Positions 43,160 through 52,729 of a stretch of 64,000 bases of DNA are shown piece after piece. A model generated the notes under the pieces. The model ran no database searches, was not told where the DNA came from, and saw only the letters and a program-made list of their open reading frames with translations. Every line of letters begins with the position of its first letter. Position 1 is the stretch's first letter. The stretch is from Stomatobaculum sp. F0698 (GTDB taxonomy: Bacteria; Bacillota; Clostridia; Lachnospirales; Lachnospiraceae). Both the position numbers and the translations under genes were made by a program. The stretch spans positions 1,488,001 through 1,552,000 of the forward strand of contig NZ_CP130060.1 of the NCBI RefSeq assembly GCF_030644385.1. The letters run 5' to 3'.

Positions 43160-43966
43160 TCATCCCATCTTCTCGCCCCAGTGCGCATTGACATCGTAGT
43201 TATATGCCTTGATGCGGCGGTAGGCGATCTCCTGCCACGGCTCGCGGAAGCTGCCGTCTCCGCTTACAAAGAAGCCGGAATCCATGTAGCGGATAATGAT
43301 GTACTCCGAGTTCTTCTGGTCAAAGCCGTTACCCTGGCTAAAGTCAATGCCGTTACCGGTATTGCGCGTCATCACGGCCTCGAGAAGCGGCAGGGTGACC
43401 TCGCTCAGCGGAAGCTTCATATCCGGCATGTCGAAGAAGCCGCCTTTCTCCTTCGTGTAAACACAGAGCACTCCGAGCGTACCGTTGCTCGCGCACTTCA
43501 CTCTCTTGATATCCGCGAGCTTCACCTGATGCTTTGCGCCTATGATGACGCCGCCCGAGAGGCGGATGATTTTTTCACCGAGCGTTGCGCCGAGCACTGT
43601 CTCGAGACTGTCCAGATTGTTCGGGAATTCAGCTCCCAATTTGCTCGCGGCAAAGGCAAGGAGAAGCGGCTTCGTCTCGCGAACGTTGTGGCCGTTATTC
43701 CAGGTTCTGGTATCGAGGTCCAGCTCCGGAACGCTCATATTCTTCATGTTCAGGTCGCGGAGCATAACCCTGTAGTGGAAGTTCTGGCTGCAGTAGTTGG
43801 TCAAAAACAGGGAGCCGATCTCCGCAAACTTCATATCCACATCGACCTTGCCGTTTAAGCTCTTATAGCTGAAACCGTCCTTCGCAATCCGGAGGGTATA
43901 GCCCGCACCGAGCATGCCTTTATTAGAAAACTCCATGGTTGCGCCGTCATCAAAATATGTCTTCAT
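43160..43966 (-). CDS. Hypothetical protein, mixed alpha/beta
   Basis: 268 residues, no signal peptide or helix spanning the membrane. It starts MKTYFDDGATMEFSNKGM and has a central region with KHQVKLADIKRVKCASNG, which looks like a PH-type beta barrel, but this is a visual impression. The next gene upstream (43997) is 30 bases away in the same direction, so they form an operon. Function unknown. Confidence 0.65.
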   Translation of the reverse strand: MKTYFDDGATMEFSNKGMLGAGYTLRIAKDGFSYKSLNGKVDVDMKFAEIGSLFLTNYCSQNFHYRVMLRDLNMKNMSVPELDLDTRTWNNGHNVRETKPLLLAFAASKLGAEFPNNLDSLETVLGATLGEKIIRLSGGVIIGAKHQVKLADIKRVKCASNGTLGVLCVYTKEKGGFFDMPDMKLPLSEVTLPLLEAVMTRNTGNGIDFSQGNGFDQKNSEYIIIRYMDSGFFVSGDGSFREPWQEIAYRRIKAYNYDVNAHWGEKMG

Positions 43967-43996
43967 CTCTTCTCCCCTCTATTGGCTTCCGCTCAC

Positions 43997-44584
43997 TCAA
44001 AGAAGCTCGTTGTCAATGGTATAGCTCATGTAGGCGCCCTTCTTAAAGAGACCGCCCTCCTTTAAACCCCAGGCAATTGCAGAGCAGGCAAGGCGCTGCG
44101 ACTCTTTCTTTTTGACGCTCCGCGAGGTCAGCAAAATGCCCGCCGGGAAGAGCTTCGCAATCAGAAAGCTGTAGAGAGAATCCGTCTCGCCTTTTTCGGC
44201 CAGCTTTGTGTGGTAGCTCGGATTGGTGTCCCACCACTCGTTCGGCTTACAGAAGGAGCAAACCGCACGCATCTCGCTCGTGCTCAGGTTCTCGGCGCAG
44301 ACCGCGCGAACCTGTTCGAGGTCCTCGTCGGCAATCACACCGTCCGTGATGGAGTAGGCATAATAGGCGTTTGCAAGGCCGTCGTTATCGTCCTCGGTCT
44401 CCTTTAAGAGGTACAGATTCGACACGCCGCGCTTTGCGTACTTTTTCCACTTGCCGCCGATGTCTCGAAACGCCTTTCCGCTGTAGCGCGCGGAATCACC
44501 GCTTTCCAGCGCACGGCGCAGTTCTTCGAGATCCACGTCCTTCTTTTCCCACTCGTCAATCCAGTTGATACGTAAGTCTGACAT
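43997..44584 (-). CDS. Hypothetical protein
   Basis: 195 residues, charged, soluble. Conserved-looking features are a Cys pair near VCSFCKPNEWWD (residue ~110) and a C-terminal amphipathic part. It lies behind a strong promoter (44649-44677) and before the 268-residue protein. I recognise no family. Confidence 0.65.
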   Translation of the reverse strand: MSDLRINWIDEWEKKDVDLEELRRALESGDSARYSGKAFRDIGGKWKKYAKRGVSNLYLLKETEDDNDGLANAYYAYSITDGVIADEDLEQVRAVCAENLSTSEMRAVCSFCKPNEWWDTNPSYHTKLAEKGETDSLYSFLIAKLFPAGILLTSRSVKKKESQRLACSAIAWGLKEGGLFKKGAYMSYTIDNELL

Positions 44585-44648
44585 GACTTTTCTCTGCCTC
44601 CTTGGCTTTCCGGATTACCCTACCGTGACTATGGTTCACATCTTTTTT

Positions 44649-44677
44649 ATTATAGAATTCCGCCCCGCAAATCTCAA
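44649..44677 (-). promoter_or_regulatory. Promoter of the 43997/43160 operon
   Basis: TTGAGA (44672-44677), 17-bp spacer and a perfect TATAAT (44649-44654) on the minus strand, about 65 bases before the ATG. Confidence 0.8.
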
Positions 44678-44882
44678 GCCAACGCGCCTGTTTCGGCACT
44701 TTTTCTAAAGTACCGACTTCCGATTAACTGTATACAGATTACCTGCTTGCGCTTCCGATTACACATTTCGCCCAAGATTTCGCTTCCGAAATACGGATAG
44801 AGCCGCTCCGGTTTTCTGCCTTTGGCTTTCTTCTTTTTGCCTCTTCCCGTACGCTGCACCCGGCCTTCTTAGCTCTATCCCG

Positions 44883-46016
44883 TCAGAACCCGGATGTCGT
44901 TCCCATGGTATTTTCCGCCGCATTCGCCTCTGTGTTTCCGAAACCGAGTTGCAGGCCGAGATACAGGATTACACCCTCGCGAAACACTCTGGGGTCGTAG
45001 CCGGTCAGCGCGTGTATCTTATCGAGCTGATATTGGAGCGTGTTTTTATGGATGTATAGCTTTTCCGCCGCTGTCTTTAAGCTGCAGTCCGCGGCAAAGT
45101 AAACCGCTAAAATGTGCCTTTCTTTTTCACTCAATTTCCCGAGCGTGCGCGCCGCATAGCTCTCACGAACCGCGACCGGAATAGAGCCGCTCAGCAGTTC
45201 CATATCGAGCTGCTCAAAATCCGCGTAGCCCCCTCTCTCATCGCCCGCACGGGCCGCAATCTGTGCCTCCCGAAACGAGCGGTACTGGTGCACCAGCTTG
45301 TGATCCGCCCCCACGCCGACCGAGAGAATTTCCCGGAACTCTGCGGCAAGCTGCTCAAATTGCTGCTGTCTCGGCGGATAGTCGCCCTTCGGCAGTATCA
45401 AGATGTACTCATTCGGAAAGCGGAAGGTAAAGAGCGGGCTTCCGGTCTCACGAAACACGGTCAGTATTTTCTGCTCCACCATTGAGAGGTTCGCGGGGTT
45501 ATAGCGCGTCGAGAGGCGCACCAGCACGGTGCGGTAACGCACCTCTTCGCTGAGGCCGTGGGAGGAAAGGAAGTCTAAGTAAAAGCCGTGGTTCATGGGT
45601 TTCCCGGAACTCAGCGCCCGCACCACATAGTCAGTCTCGACCTGCGCATTCCGGTTTCTCGCATCGTACTCCTGCTCGCGGAGCAGTAGGGCTGTGATGC
45701 GCTGGGCGAGATAGGCATACTTTCTCACTTCCTCGGGGACGCCGGTGATGCCGATGACCGCGACTATGGTCCCGTGGTGCGAAAAGGGCAGGTTCACGCC
45801 CTGCTGCGTGCCGTAGAAGCTGTCGTTCTCCATGACCTCAATCGACTGTCCTTCCTGCGCGGCGCGGTGCCCGATTTCATGGTATGTTCCGACTCGTTCG
45901 GAGTTTGTACTCGCCAGTATGCTGCCGTCCGGCTGAATGAAGTTGACATCGTGCCCGCAGACATCTTTCACGCTGTCCACAATCTGCTGGGCCGTCTTTT
46001 TGCTGATTTCTGCCAT
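44883..46016 (-). CDS. CdaR-type sugar-diacid transcriptional regulator
   Basis: 377 residues from the ATG at 46016 with GGAG upstream. The N-terminal ~130 residues are the diacid-recognition domain (AQQIVDSVKDVCGHDVNFI, PFSHHGTIVAVIGITG); the C-terminus has a PucR-type helix-turn-helix (SLKTAAEKLYIHKNTLQYQLDKI). In other bacteria CdaR activates glycerate, glucarate or galactarate genes. The divergent glycerate kinase and permease genes are its natural targets here. Confidence 0.88.
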   Translation of the reverse strand: MAEISKKTAQQIVDSVKDVCGHDVNFIQPDGSILASTNSERVGTYHEIGHRAAQEGQSIEVMENDSFYGTQQGVNLPFSHHGTIVAVIGITGVPEEVRKYAYLAQRITALLLREQEYDARNRNAQVETDYVVRALSSGKPMNHGFYLDFLSSHGLSEEVRYRTVLVRLSTRYNPANLSMVEQKILTVFRETGSPLFTFRFPNEYILILPKGDYPPRQQQFEQLAAEFREILSVGVGADHKLVHQYRSFREAQIAARAGDERGGYADFEQLDMELLSGSIPVAVRESYAARTLGKLSEKERHILAVYFAADCSLKTAAEKLYIHKNTLQYQLDKIHALTGYDPRVFREGVILYLGLQLGFGNTEANAAENTMGTTSGF

Positions 46017-46167
46017 TTCTTTGTTCTCCGTACCAATAACTCCACTTACACTATAGCACTTCTTAGTCCTTGAAACATAGACCCTCCCCGCCCTTTTCGT
46101 TATTCTAATCATAAGAGACAGCTCCGGCTGTCACAGAACGCAGAAAGTGAGGCAAGGAGGAAAACAA

Positions 46168-47304
46168 ATGAAAGTAGTAGTCGCCATTGATTCCCTCAAG
46201 GGTTCTCTCAGTTCTCTTGAGGCGGGCGATGCAATCCGCGCCGGAATTCTAAGGGCGGACAGCAGCGCCGAAGTCCTGGTGCGCCCGCTCGCAGACGGCG
46301 GCGAGGGAACGGTGGAGGCGCTCACCATAGGTATGGGGGGCACCCTGCAGGAGGTGCGCGTCACGGGGCCGCTCGGCGCGCCGGTCACCGCGGTCTACGG
46401 CATTTTGCAGGACGGCAAAACCGCTATCCTCGAGATGGCCGCGGCTGCCGGCATCACCCTCGTCGAGGAAAAGGAGCGCAACCCGCTGAACACGACGACC
46501 TACGGGGTCGGGGAGATGATACGGGATGCCATTGCGAAGGGCTGCCGCCACTTCATTGTGGGCATAGGCGGTTCCGCGACGAATGACGGCGGTATCGGCA
46601 TGTTACAGGCGCTCGGTTACGGGCTTCTGGACAGCGAAGGCAAGCAGGTGCCCTTCGGTGCCAAGGGTCTGCAGGTACTGGATTGCATCACGGACGAGAA
46701 CGTTATCCCGGAACTTGCGGACTGCACCTTCCGCGTGGCCTGCGATGTGACCAACACCCTTTGCGGTGATCAGGGTTGCAGCGCGGTCTTCGGCCCGCAG
46801 AAGGGCGCGGATCCGGGTATGATCATGCAGATGGACAAGTGGCTCGCCTACTACGCGGCTCTGGCGCGCGAAAAATACGAGAAGGCGAACCCGCGTGAGG
46901 CGGGCACCGGCGCTGCGGGCGGCCTCGGCTTTGCCTTCTTGACCTTCACCGATGCGCGGCTTGAATCCGGCATTAAAATCGTGCTCGAAGAAACCCGACT
47001 CGAGGACTATGTGAAGGATGCCGACCTCGTGATTACCGGCGAGGGACGTCTCGACGGACAGACGGTCATGGGCAAGGCGCCGAGCGGCGTCGCACAGATC
47101 GCGAAGCAGTTCGGAAAGCCTGTCATTGCCTTCGCGGGTGCGGTCACCCCGGATGCGGTTGCCTGCAACGCACACGGCATCGATGCCTTTTTCCCGATTC
47201 TGCGCCGTATCTCGACACTGCAGGAGGCGATGGAGCCCGAGAACGCAAGACAGAATATGACGGATACGGTCGAACAGGCCCTGCGCCTGTTCCTGATCAA
47301 ATAA
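46168..47304 (+). CDS. Glycerate kinase
   Basis: 378 residues from the ATG at 46168, after AAGGAGG. KVVVAIDSLKGSLSSLEAG at the start, VIGIGGSATNDGGIGMLQALG-like sequence near residue 130 and VITGEGRLDGQT near 285 are hallmarks of the GlxK/GarK glycerate-2-kinase family. It phosphorylates D-glycerate to 2-phosphoglycerate for glycolysis. It is divergent from the CdaR-type gene and 16 bases upstream of the permease. Confidence 0.93.
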   Translation: MKVVVAIDSLKGSLSSLEAGDAIRAGILRADSSAEVLVRPLADGGEGTVEALTIGMGGTLQEVRVTGPLGAPVTAVYGILQDGKTAILEMAAAAGITLVEEKERNPLNTTTYGVGEMIRDAIAKGCRHFIVGIGGSATNDGGIGMLQALGYGLLDSEGKQVPFGAKGLQVLDCITDENVIPELADCTFRVACDVTNTLCGDQGCSAVFGPQKGADPGMIMQMDKWLAYYAALAREKYEKANPREAGTGAAGGLGFAFLTFTDARLESGIKIVLEETRLEDYVKDADLVITGEGRLDGQTVMGKAPSGVAQIAKQFGKPVIAFAGAVTPDAVACNAHGIDAFFPILRRISTLQEAMEPENARQNMTDTVEQALRLFLIK

Positions 47305-47320
47305 AAAACGGAGGTTTCCC

Positions 47321-48583
47321 ATGGACTTACAATTCACGACACTCGGCGCACTGATCGGTCTGGTCGTCGCCATTCTTCTGATTATCAAAAAGGTACAGCC
47401 GGCCTACGGTCTGATTCTCGGTGCCTTAATCGGCGGCCTGATTGGCGGCGGCGGCCTTGCGGGCACAGTCTCCACGATGGTGAGCGGCGCGGGCTCCATG
47501 ATGTCCTCGGTGCTCCGCATTCTGACCAGCGGTATTCTGGCGGGCGCACTCATTAAGACCGGCGCGGCGCAGAAAATCGCAGAAACCATCGTCGATACCA
47601 TAGGCGAAAAGCGCGCCATTGCGGCACTCGCGGTCGCAACCATGATTATCTGCGCGGTCGGCGTGTTCATTGACATCGCTGTCATCACGGTTGCGCCGAT
47701 TGCCCTTGCAATCGGTGAGCGCGCCGGTCTCTCGAAGAGCGGCATTCTGCTTGCAATGATAGGCGGCGGCAAGGCAGGTAACATTGTCTCCCCGAACCCG
47801 AACACCATTGCCGTGACCGAGGCCTTTAAGCTTGACCTCACGGCTGTAATGATGACGAACCTGATTCCGGCGCTCTGCGCGCTCATCGCGACCATTGTCC
47901 TCGCTTCTCTCCTCGCAAAGAAGGCGGGCGACGGCATTTCGCAGAACGATCTCGAGGCAGCTCCCGCAGAAAAGCTCCCGAACGCCCTGCAGGCGTTTGC
48001 GGGCCCGCTGACTGTGATTGTGCTCCTCGCCCTTCGCCCGCTCGCTAAGATTTCGGTGGATCCGCTGATTGCGCTGCCGCTCGGCGGTCTGGTCTGCATT
48101 CTGGTAACCGGAAACATCCGCAAGCTGATTCCGTACACGGACTTCGGTCTCTCGAAGGTCATCGGCGTCGCGATTCTTCTGATCGGAACCGGCACGATTG
48201 CGGGTATCATCAAGGCTTCCGCGCTCCAGAAGGATATGACCGCGCTCCTCAGCGCCATGAACATGCCGGCCTTCATTCTGGCACCGCTCTCCGGTATCCT
48301 GATGGCAGCCGCAACAGCTTCCACCACCGCGGGTTCCACCGTTGCCTCTCAGACCTTCTCGGGCACTCTGCTTTCCGCCGGTGTCCCTGCGCTCTCGGCA
48401 GCGGCTATGATTCACGCAGGTGCGACTGTCCTTGACTCCCTGCCGCACGGCTCCTTCTTCCACGCGACCGGCGGCTCCGTCTACATGGACATCAAGAACC
48501 GCATGAAGCTGATTCCCTTCGAGGCATTGATCGGCCTCACTTCCACGATTGTCGCTGTCATTCTGTACCTCGTGGCGGCGTAA
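47321..48583 (+). CDS. GntP family permease (probable glycerate/gluconate:H+ symporter)
   Basis: 420 residues, about twelve membrane helices. KVQPAYGLILGALIGGLIGG near the start, GGGKAGNIVSPNPNTIA near residue 150 and the ATASTTAGSTVAS stretch near 330 mark the GntP family. Given the glycerate kinase in the same operon and the CdaR-type regulator beside them, D-glycerate is the likeliest substrate. Confidence 0.9.
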   Translation: MDLQFTTLGALIGLVVAILLIIKKVQPAYGLILGALIGGLIGGGGLAGTVSTMVSGAGSMMSSVLRILTSGILAGALIKTGAAQKIAETIVDTIGEKRAIAALAVATMIICAVGVFIDIAVITVAPIALAIGERAGLSKSGILLAMIGGGKAGNIVSPNPNTIAVTEAFKLDLTAVMMTNLIPALCALIATIVLASLLAKKAGDGISQNDLEAAPAEKLPNALQAFAGPLTVIVLLALRPLAKISVDPLIALPLGGLVCILVTGNIRKLIPYTDFGLSKVIGVAILLIGTGTIAGIIKASALQKDMTALLSAMNMPAFILAPLSGILMAAATASTTAGSTVASQTFSGTLLSAGVPALSAAAMIHAGATVLDSLPHGSFFHATGGSVYMDIKNRMKLIPFEALIGLTSTIVAVILYLVAA

Positions 48584-48635
48584 GAATTCGGCAGAATAAA
48601 GCGATAACAGCAGAAGCAAAGAAATAACAGCATAC

Positions 48636-48685
48636 AAAAACAGCGGGTGCAGCTGACAAGAGTCAGTTGCACCCGCTGTTTTTGT
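48636..48685 (+). terminator. Strong terminator after the glycerate operon
   Basis: A hairpin of about 20 bp (ACAGCGGGTGCA with TGCACCCGCTGT and an inner CTGAC/GTCAG) followed by TTTTTG; the leading A run makes it work in both directions, so it also serves the convergent cytidine deaminase gene. Confidence 0.92.
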
Positions 48686-48725
48686 ATGCCGCCCTTCCGA
48701 ATGCCCCTATGCGCTTCTACACCAA

Positions 48726-49118
48726 TTATATCCACCAGGATGGCGTCAACACCGCAAGGGAGACTACCGTTTCGTTTTCCAAATCTACCATAATTTCGAT
48801 TTCTCCGTAACGCTCCGGCATGAGCTGCGTCATCAGTTCCCTACATGCCCCGCAGGGCGGCATTATGTTTCCTCTCCTGCCGACTGCCAGCACACGTCGA
48901 ATCTCACATTCTCCCTCACTCAGCATATGAAAAATTGCATTTCGTTCCGCACAGATGCCGCGCGTACAGGCCGTATCGACGCAAACGCCGACATAGATCT
49001 TTCCGGAGACAGTTTCCACCGCCGCTGCGACGCCTCCGGCCTCAACAAATTTTGATACCACCCTGGGATTCAACGCCTTTTTGGCCGCAAGATATAAAGC
49101 TTCCCAGTGCTGATCCAT
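48726..49118 (-). CDS. Cytidine deaminase family protein
   Basis: 130 residues from the ATG at 49118 with AAGGAGGT upstream. The zinc site is clear: CAERNAIF near residue 58 and PPCGACRE near 92. It is close in length and motif order to small cytidine/blasticidin-type deaminases. Likely nucleoside salvage; substrate not certain. Confidence 0.85.
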   Translation of the reverse strand: MDQHWEALYLAAKKALNPRVVSKFVEAGGVAAAVETVSGKIYVGVCVDTACTRGICAERNAIFHMLSEGECEIRRVLAVGRRGNIMPPCGACRELMTQLMPERYGEIEIMVDLENETVVSLAVLTPSWWI

Positions 49119-49229
49119 CGAAAAGACCTCCTTCTGTAGGACACTTATCCTCACATCTCGTTGATGCGAATTCACGACCGTTTTCCTTGTATTCTTCTTT
49201 TCGCATGGCGTTCCTTTTTGCTTGTTTTC

Positions 49230-49607
49230 TCAGTTCTCGTTCTGCGTATGTTCGGACAGCCATTTTTCCGCCTGTTTACGCAGCCAATTCCGCCGGTAAA
49301 GCGTACTCGCGGTAACCGGCAAAATAGCAAACGGAAACATCATGATTACACCGGCGAGCGCGATTGTTGTGTAGTGTACTCTGCCTTTTGCGCGCGCCAT
49401 TTCGTTGACAAAATCCGCCGCGCGGTCAAGGAGCGCTCCGCCGCCGAAGAAACGAAGCAGCGCATACTCCGCGATAAAGATTCCGAGACAAATCAGTATA
49501 ATGGGAATCGTCACCCGTCCGCAGAGTTCAATCTTCTTCTCCATGGGGATTTTTTCTTCCCCCGGTATATTCCGAAACCAATTTTCCGCCCGTTCTTCCT
49601 TGTTCAT
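49230..49607 (-). CDS. Membrane protein, two helices
   Basis: 125 residues from the ATG at 49607. An acidic N-terminus (NKEERAENWFRNIPGEEK) is followed by helices near residues 32-52 and 80-103 and a charged C-terminus. A TTG three codons earlier is possible. Nothing in it is recognised. Confidence 0.6.
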   Translation of the reverse strand: MNKEERAENWFRNIPGEEKIPMEKKIELCGRVTIPIILICLGIFIAEYALLRFFGGGALLDRAADFVNEMARAKGRVHYTTIALAGVIMMFPFAILPVTASTLYRRNWLRKQAEKWLSEHTQNEN

Positions 49608-49769
49608 CTCCCACAATCCCCTTCACATGGTCAAGCGGCATTCCGCCTGTATCCCTTCATCCCGTTCGCGTATGTAGCCGCCGCGCTTGTTCGCGCGGCG
49701 TTTACTTGTCTCCGATTGCAACGAGGTGCAGACTCTTCTTTGCGCATGCATTTCGCATGGCTTTCCGTT

Positions 49770-50153
49770 TCAGCTCTCCGTATCGTAGACCAGCTCGCCG
49801 CTATAGTAGACTTCCAGGGACATCTCGATCAGGCTCTCATCGTCCGGTAAAGTCAGGTAGCCGCTGTAAGTGAGCGTGTGGTCTCCGTAGAGCTCGTCAA
49901 CCAGCTCAAAGCTGTATTCGGCATAGCCTTCCAAAAAATGCTTGAGCGACATCCGCTTTCCTTCAAAAGATCCGCGCTCCCTCCCGGGGCGCAACAACAG
50001 AACCGCCACAAAGTCCGGGTCTACATCCTCAATCGTGAGACTTCCCTCTTCAAAAAAGAGGCACACGGAAGTCCCCGCATCCGCAATTTCCTGTACGGTC
50101 CTGTCGTGCAGACTGAAGGGTGGCTTAATGGTAGGGCGGTATCTCGCAATCAT
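49770..50153 (-). CDS. Hypothetical protein
   Basis: 127 residues, soluble, acidic. Its ATG overlaps the TGA of the DUF2500-like gene (ATGA), which strongly supports it as a real, coupled gene. No family recognised. Confidence 0.65.
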   Translation of the reverse strand: MIARYRPTIKPPFSLHDRTVQEIADAGTSVCLFFEEGSLTIEDVDPDFVAVLLLRPGRERGSFEGKRMSLKHFLEGYAEYSFELVDELYGDHTLTYSGYLTLPDDESLIEMSLEVYYSGELVYDTES

Positions 50154-50539
50154 GTCGCACCTCCGGAATACTTATCCTGTTGACGCACAAAGCCTAGAAA
50201 GCGCGTTCCCTGAAAGCTTAACTGTCCGCGGTCACCCTCGGCCGACATACCGTAGACTCTGCCGTCCACATTGAACTCCGTGCGCTCACCGCCCTCCGTC
50301 TGAAAGGTGAGGAAATACGCGGTATTCGTACTCCCGACCGTGTTGGTGCCGCTGTGTCCCCAGACCGCGGTTCGTTTTCCCACGAGCACTGCGGAAACCG
50401 TTTGTTTCGGCGACTGATTGTTCTTATGCCAGGTTCCTATGCCCTGCACCAGTCTCGCAATGATCAAAACAAAGGCCACAATAAAAATCAGAGTAAATAC
50501 CGCACCGAATATCCCGCCAAACACATAGAAGTCGTCCAT
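50150..50539 (-). CDS. DUF2500-like membrane-anchored protein
   Basis: 129 residues from the ATG at 50539, with GAGGAG upstream. One N-terminal helix (FGGIFGAVFTLIFIVAFVL), then a beta-rich domain with QTVSAVLVGKRTAVWG and YFLTFQTEGGERTEF, which is the usual order in DUF2500 proteins. Function of the family is unknown. Coupled to the next gene. Confidence 0.7.
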   Translation of the reverse strand: MDDFYVFGGIFGAVFTLIFIVAFVLIIARLVQGIGTWHKNNQSPKQTVSAVLVGKRTAVWGHSGTNTVGSTNTAYFLTFQTEGGERTEFNVDGRVYGMSAEGDRGQLSFQGTRFLGFVRQQDKYSGGAT

Positions 50540-50755
50540 ACTTTTCTCCTCTGCCGCTGTCAACGCGACTCTGTTGTGCTGTCCTGTTCACTGTGTCTCA
50601 CGATCCGCTTATCGCTTTGTGCCTGCGCTTTCTTCCCTCTGTCTCTTCTTTCATATTAGCTGATTCCGGCATTTGCGAAAGATAGGCTTCGCTCGGTTCC
50701 GACTTTCATCTTGCATCTACCTGCCTGTATGCATTGCTTTTCAACTCTCTCGAAA

Positions 50756-51286
50756 CTACAGGGTACAGCTACGGATAAAGGGGCGGAGATCCGCACCGCT
50801 CTCCAGATAGCGGAGCAAAATCTCCGCGCAGGCACGGCTGTCGCTGTCCGCCTTGTGGTGATCCAGTTCGATTCCGTAGTATTCGCAGAGCACATTTAAC
50901 TTGTGGCTCATGCCGGGTAACAGGCTCTTTCCCATCTGCACCGTGCAGAGATAGGGAACCTTGGGCTTCCACGCGATTCCGTAAGCATTCAGGCATTTCC
51001 TGAGTACGCCCATGTCAAACACGGCGTTGTGCGCGACCAGAATCCCGCTCTCCATGAGCGGCGCAATCTCCTCCCATACCTTGGGGAAGGTCGGCGCGTG
51101 CCGCACGCTCGCCTCGCTGATGCCGGTGAGCTGCACATTGAAATAGTCGAAATGTGTTTCCGGGTTGACCAGACTATAGTAGGAATCCGCCACGGCGCCG
51201 TTTTCAATCACGGAAATGCCGATGGCACTCATGCGGTCGCTGAAACGGTTCGGGGTCTCCACATCAAAGGCAATAAATCGTGCCAT
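50756..51286 (-). CDS. DEDDh 3'-5' exonuclease (DnaQ/PolC-like)
   Basis: 176 residues from the ATG at 51286, with AAGAGG 5 bases upstream; the frame runs 50 codons further without a site. Exo I FIAFDVETPN, Exo II VAHNAVFDMGVLR and Exo III HHKADSDSRACAE give the catalytic set. Such stand-alone exonucleases proofread or process DNA or RNA ends. It is a separate gene from the DEDDh domain fused to Cas2. Confidence 0.88.
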   Translation of the reverse strand: MARFIAFDVETPNRFSDRMSAIGISVIENGAVADSYYSLVNPETHFDYFNVQLTGISEASVRHAPTFPKVWEEIAPLMESGILVAHNAVFDMGVLRKCLNAYGIAWKPKVPYLCTVQMGKSLLPGMSHKLNVLCEYYGIELDHHKADSDSRACAEILLRYLESGADLRPFIRSCTL

Positions 51287-51460
51287 AATAACCTCTTTCC
51301 ATCGAATTTCGATACCTTTATTATAACTGATTTTACGCGCCTTGCCTCTGCTTTCTCTGTCCCTCTGTTTTCTCTGTATCTCCTCTCTTTTCTCCTTGTG
51401 GCTCCGCGCAATTGCCTTCTTCCAACGCTCCGGCATCTCTCTGCCACTTATCTGTTACGC

Positions 51461-51488
51461 AAAAAGAGCCGTGCATTCGCACGGCTCT
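51461..51488 (-). terminator. Terminator of the first exchanger gene
   Basis: On the minus strand AGAGCCGTGC and GCACGGCTCT with a 4-base loop, followed by TTTTTG. Confidence 0.9.
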
Positions 51489-51503
51489 CCGATTCCTATT
51501 CTG

Positions 51504-52649
51504 TTACGAACCCAACATTGCCACCAGAAGCTTCGGCAGTATCACAAGACCCACGGTCGCAATCGGCTGGCAAGCCGCATAGAAAGAAGCTGCCTTGTCG
51601 TTTCCGGTCACGGTAATCAACGCGTTCAGAGAGGGCGCGGAAGTCATGGCACCGGTCGTAGCGCCGAGTGCACCGAAGAGCGGCATCTTGCAGAGATAGC
51701 GCGCCACAATGTAGGCGAGCAGAATCGAAACGCAGCTCATCAGTGCTCCCACGAGGAAGAGCATAATACCATACTTCTGTAGCGTTGAGACAAACCTAGG
51801 ACCCGCACCGGCTCCGTTTTGCAGCAGGAACCAAGCAATGCCGAGATCGCGGAGCGGCACCAGCGTGGACTTCGGCGCCGTAAGTTTGATTTTTCCGCAG
51901 TGCCCTATGGCCGATACCACGATGCCCGCAATGATAGCACCGCCGCCCGTTCCGAGCGAAAAGCTCGAGCCGCCGCCGAGCGGCAGCTCGACCGCACCGA
52001 TCAGCGCGCCGAGGGCAATCGCAACGCAAACAACAAATACACCCGGTCCGTCGACCGTGAGAAGAGAGGTATCGCTCTCGCTCTTTGAAACCGGCGGATC
52101 CGGAAGCTTTGCATTTTCCGCCTCGATATCCGCCTTTAAAAATTTCGGCACCAGCTGAACAAACATGACCACCGAAATAATGCCGAAGACATAGGCGAGA
52201 CCGTAGCCCACACCGGCCGCGGACTGATCGCCGAAGAGTTCTTTGGTGGTCGCGAGACTTGCCGTACAGGTCATGGCTCCCGCCATCACGCCGAGCGCAA
52301 GGTCCATGGGCAGCTTGAATACCTTGACTGCCAGCGCCACGGTGCCGCTCGCCGCAACCAGAATCGCACCGGTGGTCGCAAGAAAGCCCCAAAAGTTTGC
52401 CTTGAGATTTGTGATGAACGAAGGACCGGCCGAGAGCCCCACACAGGCCAGGAATAACGCGAGACCGGCCGTTCCTATGATGGCGGGCACTTCCATGCCG
52501 AGCGCGCCGAAAATCAACGCGACAATCAGTACGCCCGATGTGCCGAATTTAACACCGGCAAAATTGATCCGCCCGAAAGCGTACCCGAGCACCAAGGTCA
52601 AGAAAATCATGAATACCGTATTGCTGCTTAAACCCTGAATGAAACTCAT
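51504..52649 (-). CDS. Aspartate:alanine exchanger family (AspT/YidE-like) transporter, copy 1
   Basis: 381 residues from the ATG at 52649, preceded by AAGGAGGAGG. About ten helices. Two hallmark blocks, GVMAGAMTCTASLATTKELFG near residue 110 and LGIAWFLLQNGAGAG near 270, recur in the neighbouring copy. These Asp-Al_Ex proteins exchange amino acids or dicarboxylates; neither copy has the TrkA-C domains found in classical AspT. Substrate unknown. Has its own promoter and terminator. Confidence 0.8.
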   Translation of the reverse strand: MSFIQGLSSNTVFMIFLTLVLGYAFGRINFAGVKFGTSGVLIVALIFGALGMEVPAIIGTAGLALFLACVGLSAGPSFITNLKANFWGFLATTGAILVAASGTVALAVKVFKLPMDLALGVMAGAMTCTASLATTKELFGDQSAAGVGYGLAYVFGIISVVMFVQLVPKFLKADIEAENAKLPDPPVSKSESDTSLLTVDGPGVFVVCVAIALGALIGAVELPLGGGSSFSLGTGGGAIIAGIVVSAIGHCGKIKLTAPKSTLVPLRDLGIAWFLLQNGAGAGPRFVSTLQKYGIMLFLVGALMSCVSILLAYIVARYLCKMPLFGALGATTGAMTSAPSLNALITVTGNDKAASFYAACQPIATVGLVILPKLLVAMLGS

Positions 52650-52691
52650 GTCCTCCTCCTTTTCGCGAATGAAAAACAACTGTGTTGACTC

Positions 52692-52721
52692 ATTATAGGG
52701 GCAAGGACATTCTTGCGTCAA
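52692..52721 (-). promoter_or_regulatory. Promoter of exchanger copy 1
   Basis: On the minus strand TTGACG (52716-52721), 18-bp spacer and TATAAT (52692-52697). Confidence 0.75.
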
Positions 52722-52729
52722 TTCTTATC

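Noticed and set aside
44674-44859. Minus-strand ORF of 61 basic residues
   Set aside because: It overlaps the promoter of the next operon, has no ribosome site and reads like intergenic sequence.
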